64,000 bases of DNA, taken from positions 7,461,501 to 7,525,500 of the forward strand of contig NC_016131.3 of assembly GCF_000005505.3 (NCBI RefSeq), given 5' to 3'. The position numbers and the translations under genes are program-made. Below, in pieces: positions 49,252 through 62,100 of the stretch. This stretch comes from Brachypodium distachyon (Eukaryota; Streptophyta; Magnoliopsida; Poales; Poaceae). The first letter of the stretch is position 1. Every line of letters starts with the position of its first letter. A model generated the notes under the pieces. The model saw nothing but the letters and a program-made list of their open reading frames with translations. It was not told the DNA's origin and made no database searches.

Positions 49252-50801
49252 ACCGAGGAAGGCGCACGTCAATTCGTCGATTTTCATCTCAATAAACGTT
49301 GAGTGCAAATGAGGGGGAATATTGTGTGCAAATCTGAATGGAGTGTGAAAAATAAATTTAAATGTTTTTATCGTTATTATGAAGTTGTATTATAAATCCG
49401 TGTAATATTTGATCTTCAAATTCATGTTTACAAGATCGGAAAGACAACTCATTCATCATGTACTGTATTGTACTATTCATTAAGCATTTTTCTGTCTTAG
49501 GGAAAATGAAGTTGTTAATTGCTGCATCCTTTGCCTTGGGTTTGATCCTTTTGTTCGTGGGGGTAAATCTAGAATTAAACTTGCAAGTTACTATTATTGG
49601 CTAGAATAATTATATTTGTACTTGGGTGATAATCTTATAACTTTCTGCGTAGACCACTGATAAATGTCATTGCAGTAAATGCAGATGCACTGTACTATAC
49701 CAATCACCACTCTGAGTTATTTGCTCATGTGATCAATATATTTAGTTTCAGTCTACCATTGTATTTGGTTTTCCTGAAACACCCTGATGGACTTGCTTGA
49801 ATTCTGTTCCGGGCCCCTTGACTTTCTGGAGCATGTTCTTTCCATGGTCAAAAGTGAACTGAATTGCTGATGATGGATGATTCATGCTTTCTTTCTCAGT
49901 CTCTCAGAAGTCATCTCCAGGTGCCTCAGTTATGCGCCCTTTGGACATGGCATGACCGTTCAACTTTCTTCTTCAGATGTTTCTTTCTAGTGCGTTTTTT
50001 AGAAAATCTTCTTTTGGTGTTTGGGCATGTTCATATGATTATGCATATGCGAGTGGATTGTTGATTCTACTATATATGATGTCATCAATTCCCATTTTTT
50101 CAAATTGATTGATCTCGATTTATCTTCGGTTGCTCGCTCCTGTCGTCCTGTTCATTGTCTGCCGTGCAATGCTTGTTGAGTTGTTGACATTTGTGCACGA
50201 CCCACCAATGCCATTGCAACTTGCCGCGCTCGCCTGTCTCTGCTCGCCTGCTCGCATGGCAGAAAGTTATAACTTCCATTGTCGACATTGACATGCCAGC
50301 AGCTCCGCAGAAAGCTGTCGGTAACATATCCAGCCGCCGTGTACCGCACTCGCGCACTGGAAGCAGAGGTCCCCACGATGGGGAACTTGGGCTGCATCGT
50401 CCAATGCAAAGGCAAGGGCAGGGACTCCCACCAACCAAGGCAGGGACGGACCATCATTTTCCTTGGGCGCGGGCCCGGTGTGCCCCCGTGCAGCATCAAC
50501 CTAACTTGGCACCGGAGCAAAAGCAAACCCAGCCAGCGCGCGAGGCATAATCATCATCAGGGTTCAGGACGGGCCGACGGGGGTGTTGCTATCCTCTCGC
50601 CGTGACTCCGCCCGTCCCTCCGGAGTCCGTCCAGATCTTGTCGTCTCGATGAGATAGATGTTTCCACTCCCCTCCGGTAGTTAGTTGATCAGGATTGGCG
50701 TTCCGTTTCCAGCCCTAACACACACACACACACACACACACGACCCGACCGTACAAACCCAGTGGAATCAGGTTGGGACTCGACGCGACGCGAAGCGAGC
50801 G
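49252..50801. other. Spacer carrying duplication copy B and DUF946 promoter
   Basis: From 49496 to the DUF946 start the sequence parallels blocks of 44216-47530. A (CA)n microsatellite lies at 50718-50741, shortly upstream of the ATG. It is expanded relative to copy A, which has only CGCACACACGACC near 47466. No other gene is seen. Confidence 0.6.
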
Positions 50802-52668
50802 ATGCTGGCGCGCTTCTTCGGCCGCGCCGACGCCGGCGCGCCGGAGCCCTTCTCCTTCGCCGAGCCCCTCCCGACGTGGCCACAAGGTGACCTGACCCTT
50901 TCCCCGTCTTCGAATTGCCTTCCGCCTCTCTTTATTTAATCATCCTATCAATGGGGCGTTGGTCCGACGTGGCATTGCTGTTGCTGCAGGTAATGGATTT
51001 GCGCGGGGGAGGATGTGCGTGGGAGGCGGGGAGCTGGAGCTCGCCGCGGCCACCTCCTTCGAGAGGATCTGCACCCTGTCGCCGTCGCCGCGTCGGGACT
51101 GCAAAAGCAGCGTCACCTTCTACAGGCCGCTGGCCGTCCCCGAGGGCTTCTCCGTGCTCGGCCACTACTGCCAGCCCGACAGCCGCCCGCTCCACGGCCA
51201 CCTCCTCGTCGCCAAGGCCTCCGCGCGCGCGCACCACCCGCCACGTTCCACGCAGCCGCCTCTCTGCGCGCCGCGGGACTACGAGCTCCTCTGGGCCTTC
51301 CATGCCAGCGGCGGCAGTGCTGCTGCAGGTGGGGGGAGGAGCTCTTCTTCTTCTTCTGGCTATGGCCGCAGCGACGCCTACTTCTGGCTCCCCGTGCCGC
51401 CGGAGGGGTACCGGGCGCTCGGGTTCCTCGTCACGGCGGATCCCGGCAAGCCGCCGCTGAAGGATGCCGGCTGCGTCCGCACCGACCTCACCGACGAGTG
51501 CGAGCCGCACGGCTCGCTGCTCCACCTGCAGCTCACACGGCCGTCGTCCTCGTCGCCCGGCGAAGCCTTCGCCGTGCGTGGCGTGAGGCCGCTGCGCCGT
51601 GGGATGTCAGAGAAGGGCATCGGCGCCGGGACCTTCTGCTGCGCCGTGGTGGGCGGCTGCTCCACGCTGCGCGAGCAGGGCCTCGCGTGCCTGAATAACG
51701 TCGAGCTCGATCTGTCGGCGATGCCGACGCTGGAGCAGCTTCACGCCGTGATCCAGCACTACGGGCCAACGGTCTTCTTCCACCCGAAAGAGGTGTACCT
51801 GCCGTCGTCCGTCTCCTGGTACTTCAAGAACGGGGCGTCGCTGTACAGGAAAGGAGGAGGGTGCGACGCCGTGGGCGAGGAGATCGACGGCGAGGGGTCC
51901 AACCTCCCGGGCGGCGGGTGCAACGACGGGGAGTACTGGATCGACCTGCCGCAGGACACCCAGAGAAGGGCAGCGGTCTGCCGTGGCGACATCGGCAGCG
52001 CGGAGCTGTACGCGCACGTCAAGCCGGCCATGGGGGGCGCGTGCACCGACGTCGCCATGTGGGTGTTCTGCCCCTTCAACGGCCCGGCCAGGCTCAAGCT
52101 TGGCGTGCTCAACGTCCCGCTCGGCAAGACCGGGCAGCACGTCGGCGACTGGGAGCACTTCACGCTGCGCGTCAGCAACTTCACTGGGGAGCTCATGGCC
52201 GTGTACTTCTCGCAGCACAGCGGCGGGAGGTGGGTGGACGCGTCCGCGCTGGAGTACGCGGCGGGGAACAGGCCGGTAGTGTACTCCTCCAGGAACGGGC
52301 ATGCCAGCTACCCGTACCCCGCCGTGTACCTGCAGGGCTCGGCGGCGCTCGGGATCGGCATACGGAACGACGCCGCACGGAGCAAGCTGTTCGTCGACTC
52401 CAGCGTCAAGTACAGGATCGTGGCGGCCGAGTACCTCGGAGACGGCGTCGTCGCCGAGCCACAGTGGCTGCAGTACATGCGGGAGTGGGGGCCGACGGTG
52501 GTCTACAATTCGAGGAAGAGGATGGAGCGGATTGTCGGGCGTCTGCCTCGCGGGCTCAGGGATACAGCCGAGAACATACTGAACAAGATGCCAAACGAGC
52601 TGTCCAAGGAGGAAGGGCCGACAGGGCCTAAGGAGAAGAATATGTGGGAGGGGGACGAAAGATGGTAG
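50802..52668 (+). CDS. DUF946 / Vps62-like protein, complete
   Basis: Two exons, 50802-50886 and 50990-52668, give 1764 nt and 587 aa. The short first exon encodes a PFSFAEPLPTWPQ motif, and exon 2 continues GNGFARGRM. Together they reproduce the plant DUF946 N-terminus. Other conserved pieces are ERICTLSPSPRR, DAYFWLPVPPEGYRALGFLV, CSTLREQGLACLNN, HYGPTVFFHPKEVYLPSSVS, VGDWEHFTLRVSNFTGELMA and YSSRNGHASYPYPAVYLQGS. No signal peptide or membrane segment is evident. The Pfam name Vps62 comes from fungal vacuolar sorting proteins; the plant function is not established. Its exon 1 has a broken duplicate at 47530. Confidence 0.9.
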
Positions 52669-53178
52669 GCATCACTTTTCTTTTCAGATTGTTAAACTTC
52701 ATTGGTGAGTTGTTATATTGGCATAACACTATGACAATTGACACCAGAAGTAGAATCATGCTTGTAAGACAAACTGTGAGTCAGCGAGTGACTGTAACCT
52801 CCTCCAATGGCCTTGGATTGTATAATTTGATCTGTGAGTTTGATTAGATTCATGCTTGTAAAGCAAACTGGGAGTGGCTGTAACCTCCTTAAATGGAGGT
52901 GAACAAGTTCCAACTAAAATTTTATGTCCACAACGTCACGTAGTACGGTATTGCTGATTGATCCCATTGAATGCTATGGTAGAAATATGAAATATAAACA
53001 CCGACTTCTCTTCCTCGTGTACTGTATGTGGTCAAAAAAGGTGTTTACATCAAGGGTCAGAGGAAAAAATTGATCACATTGTTCCGCTTGCAGTTTAACC
53101 ACAAGACAATATACCACGTATGGTATGAATGGATAAACAGAGACAAAACTTAGCCTTCGAGGCAGCTGTAACTAGTGT
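52669..53178. other. Spacer between convergent DUF946 and GCN1 genes
   Basis: Both 3' UTRs must lie here. A short direct repeat (GATTAGATTCATGCTTGTAA-like phrases near 52755-52775 and 52845-52865, each followed by AACTG-GAGT) is visible. Nothing else is recognised. Confidence 0.5.
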
Positions 53179-56100
53179 TTATGTCCTCCTGTCATCGTCG
53201 CTACTCTCACTGCCATCACTGCAGCGGAAAGTCATGGAAAAAAGGCTGTCAAGTTCCAAAGTCAATTATATCCAGATTCACTTTTTTTTTTGAAAGCTAT
53301 CCAGATTCACTGCCTAAGATGAAAAAGAATGCAACGCAATAACAGGCACCCACGATTGTAAATGCACTAGACTAGTTAATTTCTCTTACCTCTCCTCGGG
53401 AAGTTTTGCAAGTCTTCGTACTTCTAAGCCTGTCATGTTGAGGAGCTTCTGTGCAGTTGTAACATCTGCCCCTGGAAACAGAGGTAGTAAATTGATTTTC
53501 AGTTTAACTGGAAAACATGAATGACACAGTGTGACCATGACATTAACATTCGTACAGTGTAATATGCAAACAATAGAAAACAAGGAGCGAGACATGCATG
53601 CATGTATGTACCTTTGGTCAACTGGAAAACATGAATGGCGCAGCGCTCTGCAGCTAGACGTACAGGCGTGCTACTATCCTTTAAAGTATCACCAATTGCC
53701 GGGCCCAATATCGAGATATTTGAACCAAGAGCTGAATGATTTATCTGCAGCAACGAACAATTAGATTGCCAGCATAACACTTAGAGGTATGGGTGCACAC
53801 TAGAAATATCTATAATTATAAACCTTTGCGGCAGCTTTGATACAGGACAAAGATCTTCTCCTAACTTCGCTTGAATCATCACGCAAGGCCAAGATGAGCA
53901 ACTGAATAAGTTGCAAGGTGTTGCCTTCGAATTGTAACTGGCAACAGAGTAGTCTCCCCAAAGTTTTCGTGGAGGCTTCACGAACAGGGAACTTCTCCAC
54001 AAAACAGACAAGAGTTACAAAACACATGGAAACAAAAAGATAATTACAGCAAGGAGTGCAAGTTGATCCAATACCTTGTCATCTTTTAGAGAATCTTTTA
54101 GAAGATCAACAATAGATGGAAATGATGTTGAACTGCACAATTTTGCTGGACAATGCATTGATATGGATGAGAATGTTAACAGAGCACCATGCCTGGTACA
54201 CCAGTCTGGTAATGTGCTCATGTTCAACAAGGTCTGCACCAGATCGGAGGTCTCGATCTCATCCATGTACTGAAGAAAGCATATACATGTTACAATACAT
54301 AGATAACTTGAGAGAATATAAGAAAAAAATGCCAACAATTATTAAAAGAGCATGGTTCCTCCAAAAAAAAAAACAAAGGCAAGCAATTACTGAATAGTTT
54401 TATGCAAAAGAGGACATGATTATCCCTTGAAATGGGGTTGCCTTTGAAACAAATATTGTCACCCAGAAGTGTCGATACCTTCCTCTAAAGTGAACACATC
54501 CCTCTGCATTAGTACGTCTCTTTTCTTTGCTGCATTACTCAACATACATGCTCCCTCCATCCGGAAATAAGTGACGAATTTGTATAAGAATCTATACAAA
54601 TCCACAACAGTTATTTCGGGACGGAGGGAGTAATACATTTCCATGTTCTTTCATAGTTGCTTTAAAACATGACCAAGTTATGGTTCAGTTTCAACAAACA
54701 TGCTGATATTTCTATTATTGAAGTGATGAAATTTCTCGTTGTGGGTAATGTCGAAAAACATGTCGAGTTCACAGCAAGAGACAAAGGGGTTTATTGAATT
54801 AGATGTTCAGAAATGCTGCTTAATGATTTTGGATTTGACAGGCTTGAAAGGTCTATCTGTATGTGGATGTACAACAGTAAGCACAGCTCCACGCCTCAAG
54901 CCCTCAACAAGAAGTTTGACAAATAAAATTGTTTAACTATAAATAATTTCTGACAGCAGCAACTTATATGACCATGAAAAGTTTATACGGCTAAAAAAGG
55001 CAACAATTTACAGTACCTGAGATAATGTACCAATTGCTTTGGCAGCAGAACTGCGGACATCATCAGCCTCTGCTTCCAGCAAATCTTTCAGAAGAGCACA
55101 TCCACGTGATCTGATTGCAGAGCTAACGCTTTTGCCAGCATGCCTCACAACACCTTTAAGCGCAGAAAGCACACTTTCCTTGACAGTATCATCCCCTGAC
55201 TAAAATCAATCATAAAATAAAGTTACTTTTGCACAGCTGGTGGCATTCTCCCGCCACACACATACACTACAAAAATAAAACACAGTATCCAAACTACCTG
55301 CAACATTGACAGAAGATCGCTGACTAAAGGATCAACTCTTGTACTTAATGCACTAAGCTTTCCAAGAGCTGACGCGGCCCTCGTGCGGACAGATCTGCAA
55401 CCCACACATTCATGTTGAAGGAGACAAAACAATCAAAAGAAATATAAAAACAGAGGACAATACCAACCTATTGTTATCCTGCAGACATTTAACAAATGTC
55501 GTCTGAAGTTGTGGAAGGAAGGGCTTAAGTGCAAGCCCACCTTTTGTGATGATGATAGTCAGGGTTGATAGAATGGCTGACTTAACTTGCCATGGAAATC
55601 GGTCTCCGAGGATGCGTATAAGGGGCCTGTACTCAAAACAAGGAATACATTACTACATTAGAGTTACAAGCATGCCATGAAGATATTTGATATATCTACC
55701 ACAAAGAATAGCCCAGCATGCGAGTAAACAAAAAATCAAGTAATTTGACAGTGTTCAGAGGCTGGATTTGTTCAGCGCAAACACATTCAAGTTCAAGCTT
55801 ATGGTCAAACAGCAGATCGGTGCACTATAACAAACATTGAAGTTGCGAGGCACTAATAATATGCTTAGGAGTGCTTTTCCTTTTGCAGGAACAATATGCT
55901 ACAGAAGACACGCTTCAGTGTGTGGGAGCTAGTAACATGGCTGATGATTGCAATGCAATTATTTCTTTTAAGCTAGGACAGCACATGCCTCCATTACAGA
56001 ACAGAGATGAAACCATAAGACGGAAGCTACTTGAACAAATATAAGATATAAGCCATACCCTGTAATTGGCACAACAACTTCCTTGAGTGTCTTCTCACTT

Positions 56101-59100
56101 GTAATATCAATTAACTCTCCCAGGCCTTCTGCTGCCTGCTCCTTTGTCTCAGCAGACCCACTAATTAAACCCTGGAATTCAACACAAGATGTGGTATAGA
56201 ATGTGCTTAAGTCCGAAATACATTATACAAGAAAGAAAACAAGGCTAGTCTGATTTTGTTATGCACTTTATATTTCTCATTTGGGAAGTCCAACATGCCC
56301 ACAACTTTAGTTGGTATACAAGGGATATGATTATAATACAATTAATAGTTCACAAGTAAATACCTGCTGAAATATAGGAAGAAAAGGCTGCAGTGCTTTA
56401 GGAAGACACAAGCCAGGTACGAGGATAGGCACACCCTGAAATTGGATTCATATTGTTAGGAACAACAAATTTAACTGAAGTGCCTGTGGAGCTGGGGGTG
56501 GGAACAATCGTCACACATGCACATCACAAATGTAAGACATCAAAGTAGCACCTTTCTCCTCCTACGTTCTTTATCTCTGGCAGTAGAGATAGCATCACGC
56601 ACTAACTTTATATGTGTAGGAAGTTGTTCCTTGGGCACAGAGCCAACAACTCTTGAAAATGCTTCCCAAGCAGCCTGTTAACCATCGTAAGTAAGTCTCA
56701 GAAGTAGAACAAACTGAAGCAGGAGAGTGCGAGGTGGCGAATGCTCACCGATACAGTAGCTTTATCAGTATCACTCAATAGAGTAATTAGGATGGACATC
56801 ATGTCAGGAGCCTCATCAGCCAAATATAATTTACTATTTTTAAAGAGGAAACCTATAAGATAGGCTGAACCTCGCCTCACAGATGCCTGACAAAACATAA
56901 TCTGTTAAAACCTTCAAAAGAATAACACGCATATTATTGTTTTCAACTCAAATATTACTCAGGTGAACCAACCTGACTGTCATTGAGTCCTTTCAGAAGC
57001 TCAGGTATTAATGTTTCAACCCCTTCATCATCAATAACCAACACGACAGTCTCAGCAGCCTTTCTGGCTGTGCTTTGTACATCCTATAAATCCAAGAGAA
57101 TATTCATCGTCAACAATGACAAAATACACTACAGCTAGCCTTTTGCTTGTAAAATGGATAGATCCTGAATTATGGGTAGATGCATTAAGGTAATGAACCT
57201 AAGATTACAAATAATGATCCAACGAATAATAAATAAGCTAGATCTGACTATGTGTTTAGAATGCTCCTCACCGTATCTTCGTAATCCATAGCAAGTATTA
57301 ATGTCGGAAGGACAGTTCCAATATGTGAACTCAAACCTGGCCCGGCGACCTCAGCTAGAGCCCCCAATGCATGTGCATTGAAAGTACTACACCACAAGAA
57401 AGGTAATTTGTAAAGAAAAGACAGTTGATCTAAAGTTCTAAAGATAAGGTATTGTAAGATGAGTGGTCCACTCACGAGAGAGGGGGCTGGACTAATTTGG
57501 GCAATATATGGGGCAAAATAGCTGCAGTCCGGACACTGTCAAATCATATCGAAAGGTTAGCATATCTCTGCATTTCAAGTGAAGACATACAATTTCACAA
57601 AATGACGGGTACGCAAAAAAGACAGACCTTAGAATCTGCTTTAGACCATCAAGGGCTGTTGCAGATGTCTCATCATCCTCCATGGCACGTAACAGCGTGG
57701 GGACAATCTCATCAATGGCTTGCAACCCAGCACTCTAGAAAAGGTTAAAAAGTCAACAACAAAAAATTGAAAAGTCCTCCACATTCAATAATATAAGAAT
57801 GTGACCCGTTTTACCTTATACAGAGTACTGAATGCTAATCCAGCAGATTCACGGACCTCTTGTGTACTGTTAGAAACACATTGTTTAGTGAAATTTCACC
57901 ATAAAACAACACAATTACACAGTTAAAAAGCAAACCTGTCACACAGGGCAGTTCGGATGGTAGGAATAAGTTCATCCATAAAACTTAATAGTTGATGTTT
58001 TCCAGCACTACCCATAACCTCACTCAAGCCAATGCAAACTCCCTGATGAGCAAAAAGTTAACAGCAGATTGATCATTACCAGGATAAGTATGTTCAACAA
58101 AATGGAAGGCAAATCCAGAGTACATTCAATATAAAGCTTCCACACAAACTGTTGGGCTGACAGAAATTTTGATAGTAATTGAAGCTAGGAATAATTACTT
58201 GTCTTCTGCTGGAATTTGGGTCCTTCAGTCCTTGTGACAAAATGGGAATAATAGAGGGCAAAACTCTCTCACCAAGCTTCCTTACAAGCTCACCAAGTGC
58301 TCTCCCGGCAACCTGAAAAAAACGTGAATATATAGAGAAATCAGAACATGAAAATTCTCCAAGAAGATCAAACAGTACATGAAATAGATTGGACCTGCCG
58401 CCGTTCTGAGGAAGATGATGCGAGAGATGAAATAAGTGTGTCCATAAGAACAGGCATGATCTCCTTAAGAGTTCTTGGAGTATTTGCAACAATAGTCTTC
58501 CAGACATGTACCGCGGCCTAACATGGAAAAGAAAAGCTATAGAACAAGGGTGCTCTGAAATGCTGAACAGTTGCATAATCTACCAGCAGGAAACAAAAAA
58601 CCAAATCGACCAATTCCCACAGAAGGACATGACATATACCTGCCGGACAGTCAAGCTCACATCAGAACGGACCATATAAATGGCAGCAAGAACCTCGTTA
58701 CGTTTAGCCCTTCCAAGTACTTCAATAATTGCACGCCCCTGAGCTTCTGTGCTAGCACCTTCATCGTCACTTCCACCCTCAAGGATTGCCTTTCCAGAAG
58801 TTCCAGCCACCTATAGAAGACAGCATTAATAGATGGGATAGTACAAAAAGGTAGTGCTACATAAAGACAAAGGAGGTAGGGACCTTGAACAACAGATCTC
58901 CCAAAAGTTCAACAGAACTTTGTCTGATACGCCAATTATCGCTGAATATCCCATCCTCAATGGCAGGAAGCAACAGAGGTAAAGACCTATTTAACATCAA
59001 GAAAATGCCATCATATACTAAGAGCATTGGTAACAAAATGAACATACACTAATTAAAATGTGGGAGCATACGATGTTGCGTAGTATTCCACAAAAACATG

Positions 59101-62100
59101 ACCCGCAGAAAGTGCGGCATCACGAACAGATTCATTCTCATCAGCAAGCCCTGACAAGAGTAAATAATTAGAGAATCAATGTTATAGAAGCAGATTAGCA
59201 GAGATAGAAGTTCAACTATCTTACCATCTAATATAGCAGGAAGAACGGCCTGCAGATGATTCTGAAAAATTGCACCCATGGACCTGGGCAGATACTATAG
59301 AACAAATATAAGTCAGAAACAAGGTAGAACGTTACTCACAACGTAGTTGTACAAGAATAATAGAGGGAACTGGGGGTAAATTTACGCGGAAAAGTGTCAG
59401 ATGTCCATCACGAACAGAAGCCTTCTGATGGGAGCAGTTCCGGATGATGTCAGGAAGAATCTGATCGAAATAATCTTTGCCAAGAGCAGCTAAAACCTGG
59501 AAATTGACAATAATAGACACGATTATACACTAAAGAGACTGCTGGCTGCACCAGCTATTAATTGTGTAAAACTCTTAGCAGCTATCCCTCGAACTCCAAT
59601 AGTACTGTACTTGGGCAACACTGAACACACACACTTCAGGATGAAAAAAGAAGTTATGTGAAGTGCACATAATCGAATGAAGTGTCAGAGAAGTGAGAGG
59701 CTGAGAGCTGACTAGCAACCATAACTTCTAAATAAAATATTTGTGTGAATTGTCTTGGCTACAAATGTTAGATTGCATGCCTACAAGCCTATTGCAGTCG
59801 ATGCTCCAGAAGAGTTTAAAAAACCATCACATGATGAGTTGATGACACACTGGTAGTTTTAAAAAGAAGTGGCACTGGTACTAAAAACAAACGCTTGAAG
59901 CAAGCCAGAGAAAAGAAAACAACCTCACTCAATCCCTGGGCGGCTCCAGATCGTTCAACATTACTATTATCAGATTTGAGTGTATCTAACAACCATGGCA
60001 CAAGATCTGGGAAAATTTGTTCACCCATTCCTACTATAAGAGAGCCAAGAGCTCGAGCAGCAACTGCCCTGACTTCAGGTATAGGATCCACTAGAACCTA
60101 CAAAATATTGTTAAGCAGAGTATGAGAAGCAAACATGGTTCACTTGATAAACCAATGAACATCTTACTATCGGAAAGTAATCACTTCCAACATGCTGTAA
60201 TTGCGGGACACGGCATAAAAATTACCTTCTTGACTTCAGGTAAGAGCAATCCTATGTATGGGATCATATCCATTGGTTCTGTAACTAACGAAGACATGTT
60301 TCCAACTATTTGAGCAGCTTTCTTCTTAGTGTCAACACCTCTCTCCCTCAGTCCTCTATGCACAATAGGCACCAGCAACGCAAGTGATGGTGCGTCTATC
60401 GAGTTAATAAAAGTTGTCTGCCAAAAGAAGAGCCATCGGAGATTGAGATAAGCATTAGCTAGCAATTGAAATGCAAACAACAGGGTGAACATCATCTTAA
60501 GTCCCAGTTTACCTGAAGAAGGATGTCAAGAGAATGTTTGGTGTGGTTATTGGGATCTGTCAGAGCAGACAGAAGAATTGGGACAAGTGCGGATATTTCA
60601 GGATTCTTTATGACACTTCCAACCTAGAAAAATTATACAGTATTCATCTCAGATCAGGCATAGAAACATCGCAATTTCTATGAGCAATTAACTGGCATTA
60701 CCTGCTGGAGAGCTGTCTGCCCCGCTGCTTGGACTTTCGGATGTGTGTCAGTTAGTACCTGGCAAATATATGATATACAATGTATGAAAAAGTCATGCTA
60801 AATTGTATGCGATTATAAACTCAAAATACAAATTCCATCATATACCTCAGTTAGCTTTGGAACGATCTTTGGAAGACACTGAGATAGCTGCTGAGGAGCA
60901 CAAAATGCCATAGCGCCAAGAAGTTGAACACTGCTTTGCTTAGTTCGCCATGCTTTGTCCTCTAGGCCCTGGAAAAAAAAAAGTAAAGAAAACTCATCCA
61001 GATATCTGCATTTTAACAAGATACATACATTACAAAAAATCAATCTGTTGCTAGGAATAGAGTGACCCATTTTATGCCTACAGGGAAGTGATGATTCTAT
61101 CCTTAATGGTCAAGTCGAGCTTTCCCTCTAGAGGGGAAACCATGTACTTATTGTCAATTAAGAAACGAATTACTAGCCTCAGGGCGTCTCTAACCAGGTC
61201 TAGGGATCAGGCCCTGCAGGCGGTAGAGGAGGGCGCATGACATATCCCTGGTCTTCAGACCTTTACCAAGTCTAGCATGTGACAGTAATTTTTGGTGCCA
61301 GGTTGTCTACATATGTAAGCTAAAATCTTCAAACGGTGGAGTGCAATAGATGAAACGGAGAATATTTAGTAGATGCATTGAATTCCTATTATGTAACAAG
61401 GGCAACTGACTGGGCAATTGTTCAATGTAGAGCAATAAAAAATGATACAGTTTGATAGCATCAAAAGGACATGCACACCTTAAGAAGTGAAGGGAGGACG
61501 AGCTTCACACCATGACCGGTGAGCTGAGACATCATCGCACGAGCAGCACATTCAGCAGCCTCACGTACTGCCAGAACTTGGTCAGAGAAAGACACGAGTA
61601 GCAAGGGTAGCATCTGAATGACATAACTGCAAGAGAAGAACCATAATGAATCCTTTTCCAGAGAAAAATATATGGATGAAACAAAGCACTACACTTACGG
61701 CTCAAATAGTTTGCCAAGCTTTTCACACAGGCACTCAAATCCAAGTAAAGCTCCTTCACGGCATTTTGCAGAAACTCTGGGGATAGCAGATTCAGTGAGA
61801 TCAAACGTTAATCATTCATAGAAGACCTTATATATCGAATACTATATTGTCAAACAAAGGCAGGGCATCTGATGGGGCTAACACTGATAAGAAAAATGGA
61901 AGCAAAGATTAATAATATCGTTCCAACCCTGTCCAACATCAACTTGCTACAACTCAGTTGATGTCTCCACCCCCGCGGACTCATAAACCACCTAGGAGCA
62001 CCTAAGTGGCACCACTCAGCATGGGGACAGTGGAAATGCTCAACGGTTCAGGTGCTCAGAAGAAGCTCGCACGAAGACACATGTGGAACTGTGACTCAAA

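Noticed and set aside
48352..49308. Long antisense ORF over the sulfotransferase gene
   Set aside because: Composition-driven shadow of the plus-strand gene.
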